The position numbers and the translations under genes are program-made. This document shows, in pieces, positions 1 through 8,389 of a stretch of 64,000 nucleotides of DNA. The notes below the pieces were generated by a model. The model was not told the origin of the DNA, ran no database searches, and saw nothing but the letters and a program-made list of their open reading frames with translations. Each line of letters opens with the position of its first letter. The stretch's first letter is position 1. Origin of the DNA: Vibrio sp. DW001 (lineage in GTDB: Bacteria; Pseudomonadota; Gammaproteobacteria; Enterobacterales; Vibrionaceae); NCBI RefSeq assembly GCF_029016285.1, contig NZ_CP091976.1:806001-870000 (forward strand), given 5' to 3'.

Positions 1-205
1 CAATGGGCTCTTGGTTGGCGAGCTCGACGGCCAATACATAAGCCTCGTCTTGTTTCTGCTCTAACTTATCCAGTAGCTTATTTTGTGCGACTTGATTGGC
101 GCGCTCGTTACTGGTTGCGCCGTAGTCGTAAGAGAAATACGAAGTAAGCGCAAGCAAAAGTATGGCGCCCAACGCTTTGGCTAAAGTAAGGTATTTAGTA
201 ACCAT
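1..205 (-). CDS. Rz-like i-spanin (LysB type), 3' part cut by window edge
   Basis: This frame opens with ATG at 205 and stays open to the window edge, giving about 68 residues. The N-terminus has a short charged start, one membrane segment (about residues 7 to 23, AKALGAILLLALTSYF) and then a hydrophilic, Gln/Glu/Lys-rich helix, which is the build of an Rz-type inner-membrane spanin. It overlaps the 3' end of the endolysin gene by 11 bases in another frame, the usual holin - endolysin - Rz arrangement. Spanins join inner and outer membranes at the last step of lysis. Only the N-terminal part is visible, so the assignment rests on position and topology. Confidence 0.7.
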   Translation of the reverse strand, partial: MVTKYLTLAKALGAILLLALTSYFSYDYGATSNERANQVAQNKLLDKLEQKQDEAYVLAVELANQEPI

Positions 206-731
206 TCAAGCAGACCTCGCGTTCTGTCTGGCGCCTTTTCACAATACCGGCGCAATTGCTTTTATTTACCCTGCAATTTTTGCCGTTTACGTACACCCAC
301 CGTAAGTACTCATTGCAGGCTTGTTTGTTTTGCCCTGCGTTAAATTTTTTAAGCAGTGTTGAACGTTTGAAGTTGCCCGCGCCCAGGTTAAACACAAAAC
401 TCACCATCATATCGAATTCGCCTTGACTGGCTTGCTTAGTGATGGCCTTTGTCACCACTTTTTCAGCGATGGCCACATCTTGAATGAAATAGTCGGCCGC
501 TTGTTCTAGGGTGACTTTCGCGTTCTTTTTTATCCCTTCGGTATGGCCGAGACCTGCCGTCCATTTATCGGCGGAGCATTGATAAGCGGCGAGTCGACAC
601 CCCTCTTGATTAGCAACATGAGCTAACCCTTGTTCACTGGTTTTTAGAACGGTTGATTGACCAAACACAATGGCCAGAACGGCCATGACAGAGCATACCG
701 TACTGGAGATGACCTTTTGTTTCATGCCCAT
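195..731 (-). CDS. SAR endolysin, GH24 lysozyme, P1 Lyz-like
   Basis: Muramidase that cuts peptidoglycan at phage lysis. I place the start at the ATG at 731, which has a GAGGA element 8 bases upstream and sits one base after the holin stop; an upstream TTG at 746 lacks this. The 178-residue protein has a weakly hydrophobic N-terminal segment (about residues 7 to 25), as in signal-arrest-release endolysins. The catalytic pattern E43-x8-C52-x5-T58 is GH24 with Cys in the second position, as in P1 Lyz. C13 inside the SAR segment and C45 two residues after the Glu match the positions of the P1 Lyz cysteines used for disulfide control (C13, C44, C51). That suggests the enzyme is held inactive in the membrane until depolarisation. 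Confidence 0.92.
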   Translation of the reverse strand: MGMKQKVISSTVCSVMAVLAIVFGQSTVLKTSEQGLAHVANQEGCRLAAYQCSADKWTAGLGHTEGIKKNAKVTLEQAADYFIQDVAIAEKVVTKAITKQASQGEFDMMVSFVFNLGAGNFKRSTLLKKFNAGQNKQACNEYLRWVYVNGKNCRVNKSNCAGIVKRRQTEREVCLNGY

Positions 732-732
732 G

Positions 733-930
733 CTATTTGTCCTCAATGTTCTGGATTTGTAAGCTATCTAATTTAGTTCTGACCCAATAATGACGCATGG
801 CCATTAAGCCCGATACGATAGCCACAATGCAGGCAATAAGTTGGGCAATGTCATTAACTGACATAGAGCCCAAAGTGGCCGTAATACTGGTGATTAGGCT
901 TGGTTTACCGATGTTCATTAGCGCTCTCAA
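733..930 (-). CDS. Small holin-like membrane protein
   Basis: A 65-residue protein with one clear hydrophobic segment (about residues 25 to 45) flanked by a short N-terminus and a charged C-terminus. It lies directly upstream of a SAR endolysin, one base from its start, so a holin or pinholin role is expected: depolarising the membrane to release the tethered enzyme. A second in-frame ATG four codons downstream (918) could give two starts, as in dual-start holins, but no clear ribosome site decides this. The family is not recognised from sequence; the role rests on topology and place. Confidence 0.68.
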   Translation of the reverse strand: MRALMNIGKPSLITSITATLGSMSVNDIAQLIACIVAIVSGLMAMRHYWVRTKLDSLQIQNIEDK

Positions 931-1004
931 TGGTTGGTTTTCTTTAGTGTATCGCGCGTGATGAGTGACGGATATTTAGGCTAGTTCTAGATGGTAGATG
1001 TAGA

Positions 1005-1027
1005 AAACCCAGTACGGTACTGGGTTT
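1005..1027 (-). terminator. Perfect hairpin between fibre-assembly gene and holin
   Basis: An inverted repeat with ten-base arms (AAACCCAGTA / TACTGGGTTT) and a tiny loop lies in the 112-base gap between the tail-fibre assembly gene and the lysis genes. The U-tract on the minus strand is short, so it may be a weak terminator or an RNA-processing stem. Confidence 0.45.
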
Positions 1028-1042
1028 GAATAGAGGGCGTAC

Positions 1043-1921
1043 TTAGCTGATTGGTTTCGTTGGCCATGGGTTTTCGTCGTGGATTTTTTGCCATGCGGCG
1101 AGTGCTTGTACTTCCAACATTTTTGCGCCTGCTTCATCACCTTGTAGCCGTTTGATGTTGGCTTCTGAGATTAAAGGATCGCACATTTGGCTATACAAAC
1201 TTCGGCGGGTGCTATCCACCTCGTCATAGTCATCAATGTATTGCTCGCTTAGATTGGTTACCCATATACCGTCTGTCCATTCATCAAATTGAGTGGCAGG
1301 TTCATCCAGTGTCCAACCTTGCGGAATGTCCCCCAATTCGGTGACTTCTTTTGATTGTGTGCAATCGGTCTGATCAAAAATGGTTTTCTCACGATGATCG
1401 ATGATTTGTATCCACTCATTGTCCACCAATCGAACAGCAAAACCTTGCTCGGTCTTCGGTGGTGCGTCAAAAGAGTGATTATCAGGTAGGTCAAAATTGA
1501 AATCAGAGACAACAAATTCATTGCCTTCTGCATCATAGAACGTCTTACCAATTTCAATATCGTATATCTTCCACGCGCCGTCTTTATGGAGCACGGTTTC
1601 ATTGCTCGTATCGAATTCGGGCGGCGCTTCTTTGATAGCCCCCTCTGGGTAATCGCCATCCGGAACACCAATCACAAAGCCTTGTCCGACTTCGTTCCAG
1701 AACGCTTTTAGTGCTTGGTTTTCTATTTCATCCCAACTGTCGGTTTGTTTATCGTATCGACCAATCATGCCTTGCTCTGAAGGCGTGTATACATTAACGG
1801 TAAAACCCTCACCTAGCGCCGTTCCTTTGGCGACATGCTCTGAGGTGTTTTCTATCCACCATCCTTCTTCTGAAAGGCGGGAAACGCTAACGGTTTGAGA
1901 TGTTGAAAAAAATGTCGTCAT
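1043..1921 (-). CDS. Putative tail fibre assembly/chaperone-like protein
   Basis: A 292-residue acidic protein rich in Trp, Asp and Glu, starting in a TAATG junction with the stop of the tail fibre gene. The modular body carries two similar GFxVxL stretches (about residues 37 and 179, with GFVIGVPDG near 81) and a C-terminal part with LISEANIKRLQGDEA near residue 250 and AWQKIHDENPWP at the end. The last 60 residues resemble the C-terminal region of tail fibre assembly proteins that follow the fibre gene in Mu- and P2-like phages. Whether it is a chaperone or stays in the virion cannot be told here. Confidence 0.6.
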   Translation of the reverse strand: MTTFFSTSQTVSVSRLSEEGWWIENTSEHVAKGTALGEGFTVNVYTPSEQGMIGRYDKQTDSWDEIENQALKAFWNEVGQGFVIGVPDGDYPEGAIKEAPPEFDTSNETVLHKDGAWKIYDIEIGKTFYDAEGNEFVVSDFNFDLPDNHSFDAPPKTEQGFAVRLVDNEWIQIIDHREKTIFDQTDCTQSKEVTELGDIPQGWTLDEPATQFDEWTDGIWVTNLSEQYIDDYDEVDSTRRSLYSQMCDPLISEANIKRLQGDEAGAKMLEVQALAAWQKIHDENPWPTKPIS

Positions 1922-3018
1922 TAGGCCATCCTTACAATCCAGTTTACTTTTCTGTGATTTATTGTGTTTTTAGCGGCGCCGAAAAGAGCAATCGCGAGTG
2001 TATGTGCATGAGAGCCGATTGATACTGAATGATAGTGGTTGCCCGCTGCCCCCGTTGCAATCGCCGCTCTAGCCGTTTGTATATATTTTGAACCTGCAAT
2101 GTAGTTTGCATTGCTCGTGTTTACGTTTGTATCTCGACCATTCGCAATTTGTGCGTGCGTGTGATTTCCGGTTGTATTCGTATTTTTACTGCCTAGATTT
2201 GTTGAACTGGAACTAGATCCCGGGTGACCATGCTCTTTCACTTGTCCTTCTTCAAATACACCTATCGTTTCATTATCTTCTTTACCAATGACGCCGCAGC
2301 CTCGCATATCAGGAATTACGCCATCAGGCCACACTTTGGATAGTTCGGTATAAAGCGAGATATCAAAGGCTTGATTCTTCATAATGGCGAACCCTTCTGG
2401 CGCCGTATCGGTAAACCACGGGATAGCAGCACCTACTGGGAATATCTTCGCCGCCATTTTTAACCACAAATTGGTGACGAGTTTGTCGATGATATGGGAG
2501 ATATCTAACGCGTGAACCAGCTTTTTGATGGTCAAAAAGGATCGGTCATTGGTGCCTTGCTCAACATCGTCATTACTGGCTATCTTGGCAATGCCGGCTA
2601 TTTCCTCTGTCGCGTAGGGCGTGCCGAGTAACTCAATCGTTATATTATCAATGCTTGAGGCCGCAAGGTTTAGCTCACACGCTTCGGTGACCACCGTGTC
2701 TTTACGTTTAAAGGTGATGACCGCGCCATCTCGGCTATCCACGGCGAACAGGGTGCCATCTTCTAGCCAATAACCGAGCTCTTTACCATCAAACTCTTCA
2801 TCACCATCCCAGACGGTTTCAAAGTGCAATTGACCTAGGCCAATAATGGCCCCTCGGGTAATGGGTTTACGCAGTATTTCATTTTGCAGTGTGGTTTGGT
2901 CTTGAGTCGGCGTATAACCCTCACTGCCAATACTGATATGGGTGATTTTATAGCTAACCCCCATTTCACCTGCCTGGATGGAAGCTTGAATGCCTGCATC
3001 GGTAATGATTAAGCTCAT
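1921..3018 (-). CDS. Tail-collar fibre protein (P2 gpH-like N-terminus)
   Basis: A 365-residue receptor-binding fibre. The N-terminal 150 residues (ITDAGIQASIQAGEMG, then KITHISIGSEGY) match the phage tail-collar fibre family that docks on the baseplate in P2-like phages. The C-terminal quarter has collar-type GNHTH, GNHYH and GSHAH motifs, like the metal-binding HxH repeats of long tail fibres, and ends in an INHRKVNWIVRMA-type tail. The middle is short, so this is a compact fibre. It overlaps the upstream tail gene by four bases (ATGA) and is followed at once by the putative assembly gene. Confidence 0.86.
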   Translation of the reverse strand: MSLIITDAGIQASIQAGEMGVSYKITHISIGSEGYTPTQDQTTLQNEILRKPITRGAIIGLGQLHFETVWDGDEEFDGKELGYWLEDGTLFAVDSRDGAVITFKRKDTVVTEACELNLAASSIDNITIELLGTPYATEEIAGIAKIASNDDVEQGTNDRSFLTIKKLVHALDISHIIDKLVTNLWLKMAAKIFPVGAAIPWFTDTAPEGFAIMKNQAFDISLYTELSKVWPDGVIPDMRGCGVIGKEDNETIGVFEEGQVKEHGHPGSSSSSTNLGSKNTNTTGNHTHAQIANGRDTNVNTSNANYIAGSKYIQTARAAIATGAAGNHYHSVSIGSHAHTLAIALFGAAKNTINHRKVNWIVRMA

Positions 3019-3494
3019 TGTGTTACCTCGTATTGATGCAAATTTCGAATATGTCTGGCATTGGCGATTTGATGGTAATGCGCCATTTCTGAGTTATAAA
3101 TCCATGTGATTTCTGTATGCGGTAGCCGCTTTTGTTCAAAGGCCGTCCATGCTTGCCGCGCGTTATTACGGGCACCGTCTTTCAGCGAGACATAAATCAA
3201 GTTTGGCGTGTGTGCCGAGTCATAAACCTGACCACTTTCTTTGCCTGCCTTGCTAAACAGCAAGGCTTGATAATCGCTAATTTTCCAGCCGAACAGACGC
3301 GCCTCAAAATTGGTTAACAGTGACAGTTCGATATCGTCATGCGTGGCTTTAAAATCGATTGCCATCCCTTCTATCGTATTAGTGAGCGCTTGATTATCGG
3401 CTTCTTGCCAATAGTCGCCTCTGGGCAACAATAACCGAATAGCATCGGCAAAATCGGCGGCGCTGTAGTCAATGATTACGTCGGTGGTGTCCAC
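3015..3494 (-). CDS. Mu gp48-like tail protein (DUF2313 type)
   Basis: A 159-residue baseplate protein of the Mu gp48/YmfQ kind. Visible features are the N-terminal DAIRLLLPRGDYWQ segment (LLPxGxxW motif typical of the family) and the central IELSLLTNFEARLFGW region. It begins with GTG at 3494, with an AGGAG element nine bases upstream, and overlaps the end of the gp47 gene by 19 bases. In Mu this protein follows the J-like protein and completes the baseplate before the fibre genes, which is the order here. Confidence 0.8.
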   Translation of the reverse strand: MDTTDVIIDYSAADFADAIRLLLPRGDYWQEADNQALTNTIEGMAIDFKATHDDIELSLLTNFEARLFGWKISDYQALLFSKAGKESGQVYDSAHTPNLIYVSLKDGARNNARQAWTAFEQKRLPHTEITWIYNSEMAHYHQIANARHIRNLHQYEVTQ

Positions 3495-4519
3495 GATACG
3501 GCTCCTAGTACATGAATTTGGTTGCGCTCGATGGCGGTCTCTTCTGTCGGCGCTTTGACGATAAAGTTATTGGTCACAGCTGAGATGGCGAGAACGATTT
3601 GGGTTGGGGTAATGGACTCGGGCTTTTCGCTGATGGGGTCAATACTTCCCATTTTGTTTTTAACCATTCCCTCAAGTGCAAGAACGACATCATCACGCAC
3701 GGCCTGATCTTCAATACCTTGAATTTCGATATCCAGCATCCTTTGCTCAGGCAACAATGCGCTAGGATGGCAACCTGCAAGGCGGTTTGCTTCAAAGATG
3801 GCTTGTACTAAAGTGACGATTTCACTACTTAACGTAGGGTCATTTTGTCGTGTGCCGATATAAACCTCGACCATGCCACGCTCTGGGGTGTTATCCAGCG
3901 CCCAGGCATAATCCACATCGGAGTGCGCCGACACCGCCCAGGCTTGATAATCTTCCGCCTTACCTACCAACTCATTTTTCTCAAATGCGACAATCACACG
4001 CGCTCGCCAATGCTCCAACGCTTCAATGTCTGCGCCGCCTTCAATGCCAAGGCTTTGCACATTATTGGGGCTGACGCCACTTAACCCCTCAAACAGGGTT
4101 AGCGTATTACCTGCAGGTAAATTGCTGTCTACACCAGAGACCAATGCCATTACTTCAACGGGTGTGTCGCTGTATTGCTCATTGGTTGTCTCATAGTCAT
4201 GACTGTTGTAGGTCAAGCGTGTGCTTTTGGGAATAACGACCACGCCGCCAAGCTGTTCAAATTTAACTAAACCTTGTGCAAAGGTTGGCAGTAAACGAGG
4301 CACGTCGTGCCTGTTGGCGTGCAGATATAGCCAAGGCTCTGAGCAGGTTTCTGGGTGAAGCTCTCGAAACAGCTGGTCTTGATAGCCATATTGGCCATAA
4401 CTCACGCCTGCGATGGCACTGGCAATCGCATCAATGGCGGGATTGTTTTGGCCTGTTTTGGCCATCAACGTGGATTTTGCTCGGTCGATGAGCTCTTGCA
4501 AGCTGCGTTGTGTGCTCAT
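3476..4519 (-). CDS. Baseplate J-like protein (Mu gp47)
   Basis: A 347-residue baseplate wedge protein. The stretch from about residue 85 (FEQLGGVVVIPKSTRL) through VMALVSGVDSNLPAGNTLTL and GGADIEALEHWRARV to AWALDNTPERGMVEVYI is the typical Baseplate_J core. The length is normal for Mu gp47. It starts in an ATGA overlap with the gp46-like gene and overlaps the gp48-like gene at its end, so the set is translationally coupled. Confidence 0.9.
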   Translation of the reverse strand: MSTQRSLQELIDRAKSTLMAKTGQNNPAIDAIASAIAGVSYGQYGYQDQLFRELHPETCSEPWLYLHANRHDVPRLLPTFAQGLVKFEQLGGVVVIPKSTRLTYNSHDYETTNEQYSDTPVEVMALVSGVDSNLPAGNTLTLFEGLSGVSPNNVQSLGIEGGADIEALEHWRARVIVAFEKNELVGKAEDYQAWAVSAHSDVDYAWALDNTPERGMVEVYIGTRQNDPTLSSEIVTLVQAIFEANRLAGCHPSALLPEQRMLDIEIQGIEDQAVRDDVVLALEGMVKNKMGSIDPISEKPESITPTQIVLAISAVTNNFIVKAPTEETAIERNQIHVLGAVSWTPPT

Positions 4520-4902
4520 AGTGGTACCTCAAATTTTGTTCCATCGACTAAGGTGATGGTTACGTTACGGCCCATCTGGTTCGGCCCATCTTCCCAGACC
4601 GATACGACGACGGCGCTGGCGTGTCCATCAGTGATTAACCAACTGAGCGCATCGTCATAAAAGCGCTTTGCCAGGCTTAGGGTTTGTTCGGTGATTTTTT
4701 CGCGCCTTAGTGTCCAATCGCGAGAGCCCACCATTGAAAGCAGTTCATCACTCCAATGACCTCCGCGTTCGTTCCTTTCCATCCGCGCGCGGTCATTTTG
4801 AGTCGACTCACCATGGTTATGAATGCTTTGCTGTATGGCGTGAGTCATGCCTTCGCTCGAGGTGATGGGCGCGGTGAGGGCATTCAAGGAAAAGTAACTC
4901 AT
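4516..4902 (-). CDS. Mu gp46-like baseplate protein
   Basis: A 128-residue protein of the phage GP46 family. The middle part has RGGHWSDELLSMVGSRDWTL, where the GGWW-like turn and GSxLW-like turn of the family are recognisable, followed by LSWLITDGHASAVVVSV. It is the small wedge protein between gpV/gp45 and the J-like protein in Mu. It overlaps both neighbours by four bases. Confidence 0.85.
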   Translation of the reverse strand: MSYFSLNALTAPITSSEGMTHAIQQSIHNHGESTQNDRARMERNERGGHWSDELLSMVGSRDWTLRREKITEQTLSLAKRFYDDALSWLITDGHASAVVVSVWEDGPNQMGRNVTITLVDGTKFEVPL

Positions 4903-5474
4903 GATTTATTGGGTCCTTGGCTGACTTTGGTGGCGTTGTCGTCGTCATAATTGTGGTCGTGCGTCTCAACGGTGACCCCGCCAAAGTTGCCAGAGGCGCC
5001 GCCGACACTGCCCTCGACATCAAGATTTCCGCCTATCGCCACGTTGCCAGAGAAGGTGGATTCTGGTGAGGTGACGTTTACTTTTGGCGCGGTAACACTG
5101 GTTTCACCTGCAGAGATAACCTCGAGCTTTGCCATAGAATTAATCTTGATACCTTGCGCGGTAAAATGAACCAGATTGCCTTTGTCATCGAGCATGGCAA
5201 CTTCACCAGGCTCAAGTTCTATTTGATGGCGTTCATCTTCCACGTTGACGGTGAATCCTCTTGCGGTGACGCCACCAATAAACAAGTTATAGGTTTTGGC
5301 GCCAACCAGAGGACGACTCATAAAGCCATAATTATGCACGCGTTTGATGCGATCATTGGTGCGCCCAGTGGCGGTTTTGATTTGCAGAATACCGGTTGAA
5401 GCACCAGTGACCATGCCCGTTCCTGTGACGTTTTTGATTCTGGCCATTAATCGTTGTTGCGCTTCTTTACGCAT
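4899..5474 (-). CDS. Baseplate spike/assembly protein (Mu gp45, gpV type)
   Basis: Central tail spike protein that punctures the outer membrane. I choose the ATG at 5474 (191 residues) because AGGAG lies seven bases before it; an upstream frame start at 5507 has no such signal. The N-terminal half is an OB-fold-like region ending near GFTVNVEDERHQIELEPGEVAML; the C-terminal half is a repetitive beta-helix (SVTAPKVNVTSPE, FSGNVAIGGNLDVEGSVGG). The last residues are HDHNYDDDNATK, rich in His and Asp; spike tips of this family bind metal. It overlaps the gp44 gene by eight bases. Confidence 0.87.
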   Translation of the reverse strand: MRKEAQQRLMARIKNVTGTGMVTGASTGILQIKTATGRTNDRIKRVHNYGFMSRPLVGAKTYNLFIGGVTARGFTVNVEDERHQIELEPGEVAMLDDKGNLVHFTAQGIKINSMAKLEVISAGETSVTAPKVNVTSPESTFSGNVAIGGNLDVEGSVGGASGNFGGVTVETHDHNYDDDNATKVSQGPNKS

Positions 5475-6405
5475 AGCTTTGCTCCTTGAACGGCCTGAAT
5501 AATTCAACGGAAGTACTCGCTGAGCTTTCCGATACCGATAATGCTAACGTTTTGATGACGAGCATTTCATTGAAGTTTTGTTTCTCGTCGATGACCCTGA
5601 TGACTCGGTTTAAACCATCTATGGCGAGCACTTGGAATATGTCGGCGATACTGGCCGATGTGGTTAGGCTTTCGGCTATAGATAAATTGCGCTCATAAGT
5701 GGCGCGAGATAAACACGCCGCTTCGCTTTGAAGTTGGTCGCAAATAATGACCATGGTTCGCGCGCTATTAATGGTCGGGGACGTAATGACGGCGCTGGCG
5801 TCATCCCATGCGCCCTGTACTTCGGTGCGATAAAACTGCTTATTAAAGGTGCGTGTAATATTAAGTGATTCAAGGTTATTGCCCACGTCTAGACCAATGC
5901 CTTGAATCGTCGCATGGGCGGTATTTTCAATGGTTAATACCCCATTGCGCTCGATGAGCATATAACCTTGCTCACGAATGAGTTGCGCGATGTTCTCGAC
6001 TGGCGACTCGGCGTTGATCTGAAACTCAGGAATGACCGGCATCGATGCCACTAAACTTTTGACGCCCAAACCAAAGGGTTTAGCCAACGAGCGCAGCAAC
6101 TTCTCGACGTTCTGATCATAGAGTGCATCCATCGTGATTCGGGAATCAATCATATTGGCGCTGCTCGAACGGCCAGTAATGGTCACCTCATGAGAGCTTG
6201 ACTCGGTTGACGCGTCTACCTGATCTATCTGGCCTGTTAGGATGGGCATGTTATCGAGACGGAACTCAACGGGCAGAGGGCGATCTATGTTCATCGGTGG
6301 AATTCGACAGCTGAACGTATGCGCAAGCTGCTCTACCGAGTAGTTTAAGTCGGCTTGATAAAAAGGAACCTCAGCACCGTTAATCAACAAAGCGAGTTTT
6401 TTCAT
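5467..6405 (-). CDS. Baseplate hub protein (Mu gp44, gpD type)
   Basis: A 312-residue hub protein of the Mu gp44 / late control gene D kind. It begins LALLINGAEVPFYQADLNYS, continues through the LPVEFRLDNMPILTGQIDQVD beta region and the NMIDSRITMDALYDQNVEKLLRSLAKPFGL segment typical of the family, and ends near FRPFKEQSYA. Hub trimers sit on the spike gp45, encoded just downstream with an eight-base overlap. Its start coincides with the stop of the gp43-like gene, one base shared. Confidence 0.88.
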   Translation of the reverse strand: MKKLALLINGAEVPFYQADLNYSVEQLAHTFSCRIPPMNIDRPLPVEFRLDNMPILTGQIDQVDASTESSSHEVTITGRSSSANMIDSRITMDALYDQNVEKLLRSLAKPFGLGVKSLVASMPVIPEFQINAESPVENIAQLIREQGYMLIERNGVLTIENTAHATIQGIGLDVGNNLESLNITRTFNKQFYRTEVQGAWDDASAVITSPTINSARTMVIICDQLQSEAACLSRATYERNLSIAESLTTSASIADIFQVLAIDGLNRVIRVIDEKQNFNEMLVIKTLALSVSESSASTSVELFRPFKEQSYA

Positions 6406-7592
6406 CAGACGTCTCTCACTGACAGTTCACCACGCATGAAGAGTGGGTGTTGCAGGGCATTGATAGCAGTGATGACTTTCTCGTCCGTTCGCTCATCATG
6501 CGCGACAACCAGCGCGGGCTTTGCCCTTGGTGCTTGGACGACACGATGAGAAATGCAGCCCGCAACGACTTTGTCATACTGTGCCTGGACACTGTTTTTT
6601 AGTACCACCAGTGCGTCGTAAAGTTCGATGCTTTCTAATGTCGAGACATGAGTCACTTGGGTCACGCGGTCGTCGATGTTTTCTATCAACGTCACTACGT
6701 CACTTTGCATAATGGTCGTTTGCTTACTCCCTTGAGTGACATCAAAACTATCTGATGCCTCTAACTCGGTGACATCCTTACTCATTTTTATCGCACCCGT
6801 CACCACCTGAACGTTGTGGTGCGTTGTTGGGGCATTGTCTTTCACTAGCCCCAGCATTAATGCGCTAGCGCAGCGTGAATTATCTACAGCCTCACTGACA
6901 GATGTTGGCTCCGCTTGCACACCATCGGCAACGGCATTGATGGCCGTAGTCAATAATACCGCCACGTTACTTGGTGCTCCGCTTAAACTACTGACGAAGG
7001 AGAACGCCTGGTTAATAGCGTTATTGATGTCTTGCAACGTGTCGTCCGCTAGGTTAAGTCTATTGGTGATATCAACCAGGACATTCAATGTGTCTATGAT
7101 GTTGTCTTGAGTTTGATTGATCTCTGATACGGTCATATTAGTGATGGATTCACTAAAGGAAGCACTCGATAGACTGTCGACAATAGCCGATTGCTCTCTC
7201 ACCCTGACATCGGTTGAAGTGGTAATGGTAGGAGACACACCAGATCGAACAAATGCCAGGGAAAGGGAGACTAATCCTCGTTTCGTGTTGATGCTTTGCG
7301 AGACGGTTTCAAACGTCAATGACAACTCGCCAAGCCACGGATGCTCTAGCTCACCAACGGGCGAGGCGTCTAAGCTTTCGATAAAGGCGTTGGCCTCTGC
7401 TAACGAACTGGTGCCAACAAACACCACCTCTAAGTTGATGGTTCGGGACTTGCTGCCCATTACTTTGATATGAGGCAAATCAGCATAAGGTATTTCACTG
7501 ACGTGCAGGCGTTTTCCGCCATCAATGGAGGTCGAGACGATATTGAGGGTGTGCCCATTCCATCGACCGCGCTTGTATTGTCGTTCCCACAT
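6405..7592 (-). CDS. DNA circularisation-family tail protein (Mu gp43)
   Basis: A 395-residue protein of the Mu gp43 type, annotated in databases as DNA circularisation protein because of its N-terminal domain, but structurally a tail/baseplate component. The N-terminus WERQYKRGRWNGHTL and the segment VMGSKSRTINLEVVFVG fit this domain; the C-terminal half is helical and low in complexity. It is the first gene of the visible tail block. In Mu the tape measure gene precedes it; here a 285-base gap and then the ogr/gpA region take that place. Confidence 0.84.
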   Translation of the reverse strand: MWERQYKRGRWNGHTLNIVSTSIDGGKRLHVSEIPYADLPHIKVMGSKSRTINLEVVFVGTSSLAEANAFIESLDASPVGELEHPWLGELSLTFETVSQSINTKRGLVSLSLAFVRSGVSPTITTSTDVRVREQSAIVDSLSSASFSESITNMTVSEINQTQDNIIDTLNVLVDITNRLNLADDTLQDINNAINQAFSFVSSLSGAPSNVAVLLTTAINAVADGVQAEPTSVSEAVDNSRCASALMLGLVKDNAPTTHHNVQVVTGAIKMSKDVTELEASDSFDVTQGSKQTTIMQSDVVTLIENIDDRVTQVTHVSTLESIELYDALVVLKNSVQAQYDKVVAGCISHRVVQAPRAKPALVVAHDERTDEKVITAINALQHPLFMRGELSVRDV

Positions 7593-7877
7593 CAGTTGGT
7601 TATCTCCCAGTCATTCAGAAAATAGCGCAATAGGCAGGGATGAGAAATATAGGCGCTAAAAACGAGCGCTCAGGCGTTGCTCGGGCTCACCCTCCCCTCC
7701 GCGCTACAATTCAACACGGCAATTTTGCGAAATTTAACACGCACATTTTGTTGGTAGGGTTATTTGACCACAGCCCTTATGGGAATTGAACTCAGGGCTA
7801 TTCTAGGTAGGCATTTTAGAGATCGTCCAAGATCGCGTTTGTTCGTATTTAGTGTTTTTCGCGATCCTTGTATTATT
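7593..7877. promoter_or_regulatory. Gap between early control genes and late tail block; probable late promoter region
   Basis: No open frame of note lies here. As it separates the ogr-like gene from the tail operon, a late promoter driven by the Ogr-like protein is expected. I looked for the P2-type TGT-N12-ACA activator site and did not find a clean copy, so the call is by position only. Confidence 0.35.
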
Positions 7878-8099
7878 TTACAGTCGATAAGCCTCTCGCA
7901 TTATCGCATCCATGCGGTTAAGTTTACGTACAGCCAGTGAAATTCGCTTGCTTGAAACCTCAGTTTTCAAGGATGCCAGTTCGTAAGAGTACCCGGATTC
8001 AAAAACCAACCTCGCAGCCACTTTGGTTTTCTCTGGCATTTCTCTGCTGGGTAGAATTTCAAATAAAGCATCAAGACGCTTTTTGGGGATTAGATTCAT
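7878..8099 (-). CDS. Small helix-turn-helix protein, unknown phage role
   Basis: A 73-residue basic protein. The central part (ESGYSYELASLKTEVSSKRISLAVRKLNRM) has the spacing of a helix-turn-helix in the style of TrfB/KorA-type regulators. It lies between the ogr-like gene and the tail block on the same strand, so it may regulate the late or copy-control genes. No closer family is recognised. Confidence 0.6.
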   Translation of the reverse strand: MNLIPKKRLDALFEILPSREMPEKTKVAARLVFESGYSYELASLKTEVSSKRISLAVRKLNRMDAIMREAYRL

Positions 8100-8134
8100 T
8101 TTTATTATTTCCCGAAGTCTAGACTTCCTATTTA

Positions 8135-8377
8135 TTAAATTAGTGAATCAAAAATATCCATCTGGTCCACATCACCCTTACACAAATCAGGCTGAAGCTC
8201 TGGGTCTGGTTTTGTCCCTGTCGATTCGATAATCCTATGAACGGTGGTTAAGGTGGTAAACGCTTTACCACAATTTAAGTTCAAGCACTGGCAATAGGCT
8301 TCGCGCGTGTCTTTGCTCATTGCCCGTGATGTAGCGATTCGGGCTTTGCTCTCGCAGATTGGGCAGGTAATTAGCAT
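8135..8377 (-). CDS. ogr: Ogr/Delta-like zinc finger late-gene activator
   Basis: An 80-residue transcription activator of the P2 Ogr / P4 Delta family. The four metal ligands are visible as C5-x2-C8 and C31-x4-C36, with the family pattern SRAMSKDTREAYCQCLNLNC almost in register with P2 Ogr. These proteins bind upstream of late promoters and contact host RNA polymerase alpha. It lies 12 bases downstream of the gpA gene, whereas in P2 ogr is at the far end of the tail genes; here it precedes them. Confidence 0.9.
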   Translation of the reverse strand: MLITCPICESKARIATSRAMSKDTREAYCQCLNLNCGKAFTTLTTVHRIIESTGTKPDPELQPDLCKGDVDQMDIFDSLI

Positions 8378-8389
8378 GGTTGTTTACTC

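Noticed and set aside
7593..7877. P2-type Ogr binding site TGT-N12-ACA
   Set aside because: No copy with the right spacing was found; only shorter-spaced partial matches occur.
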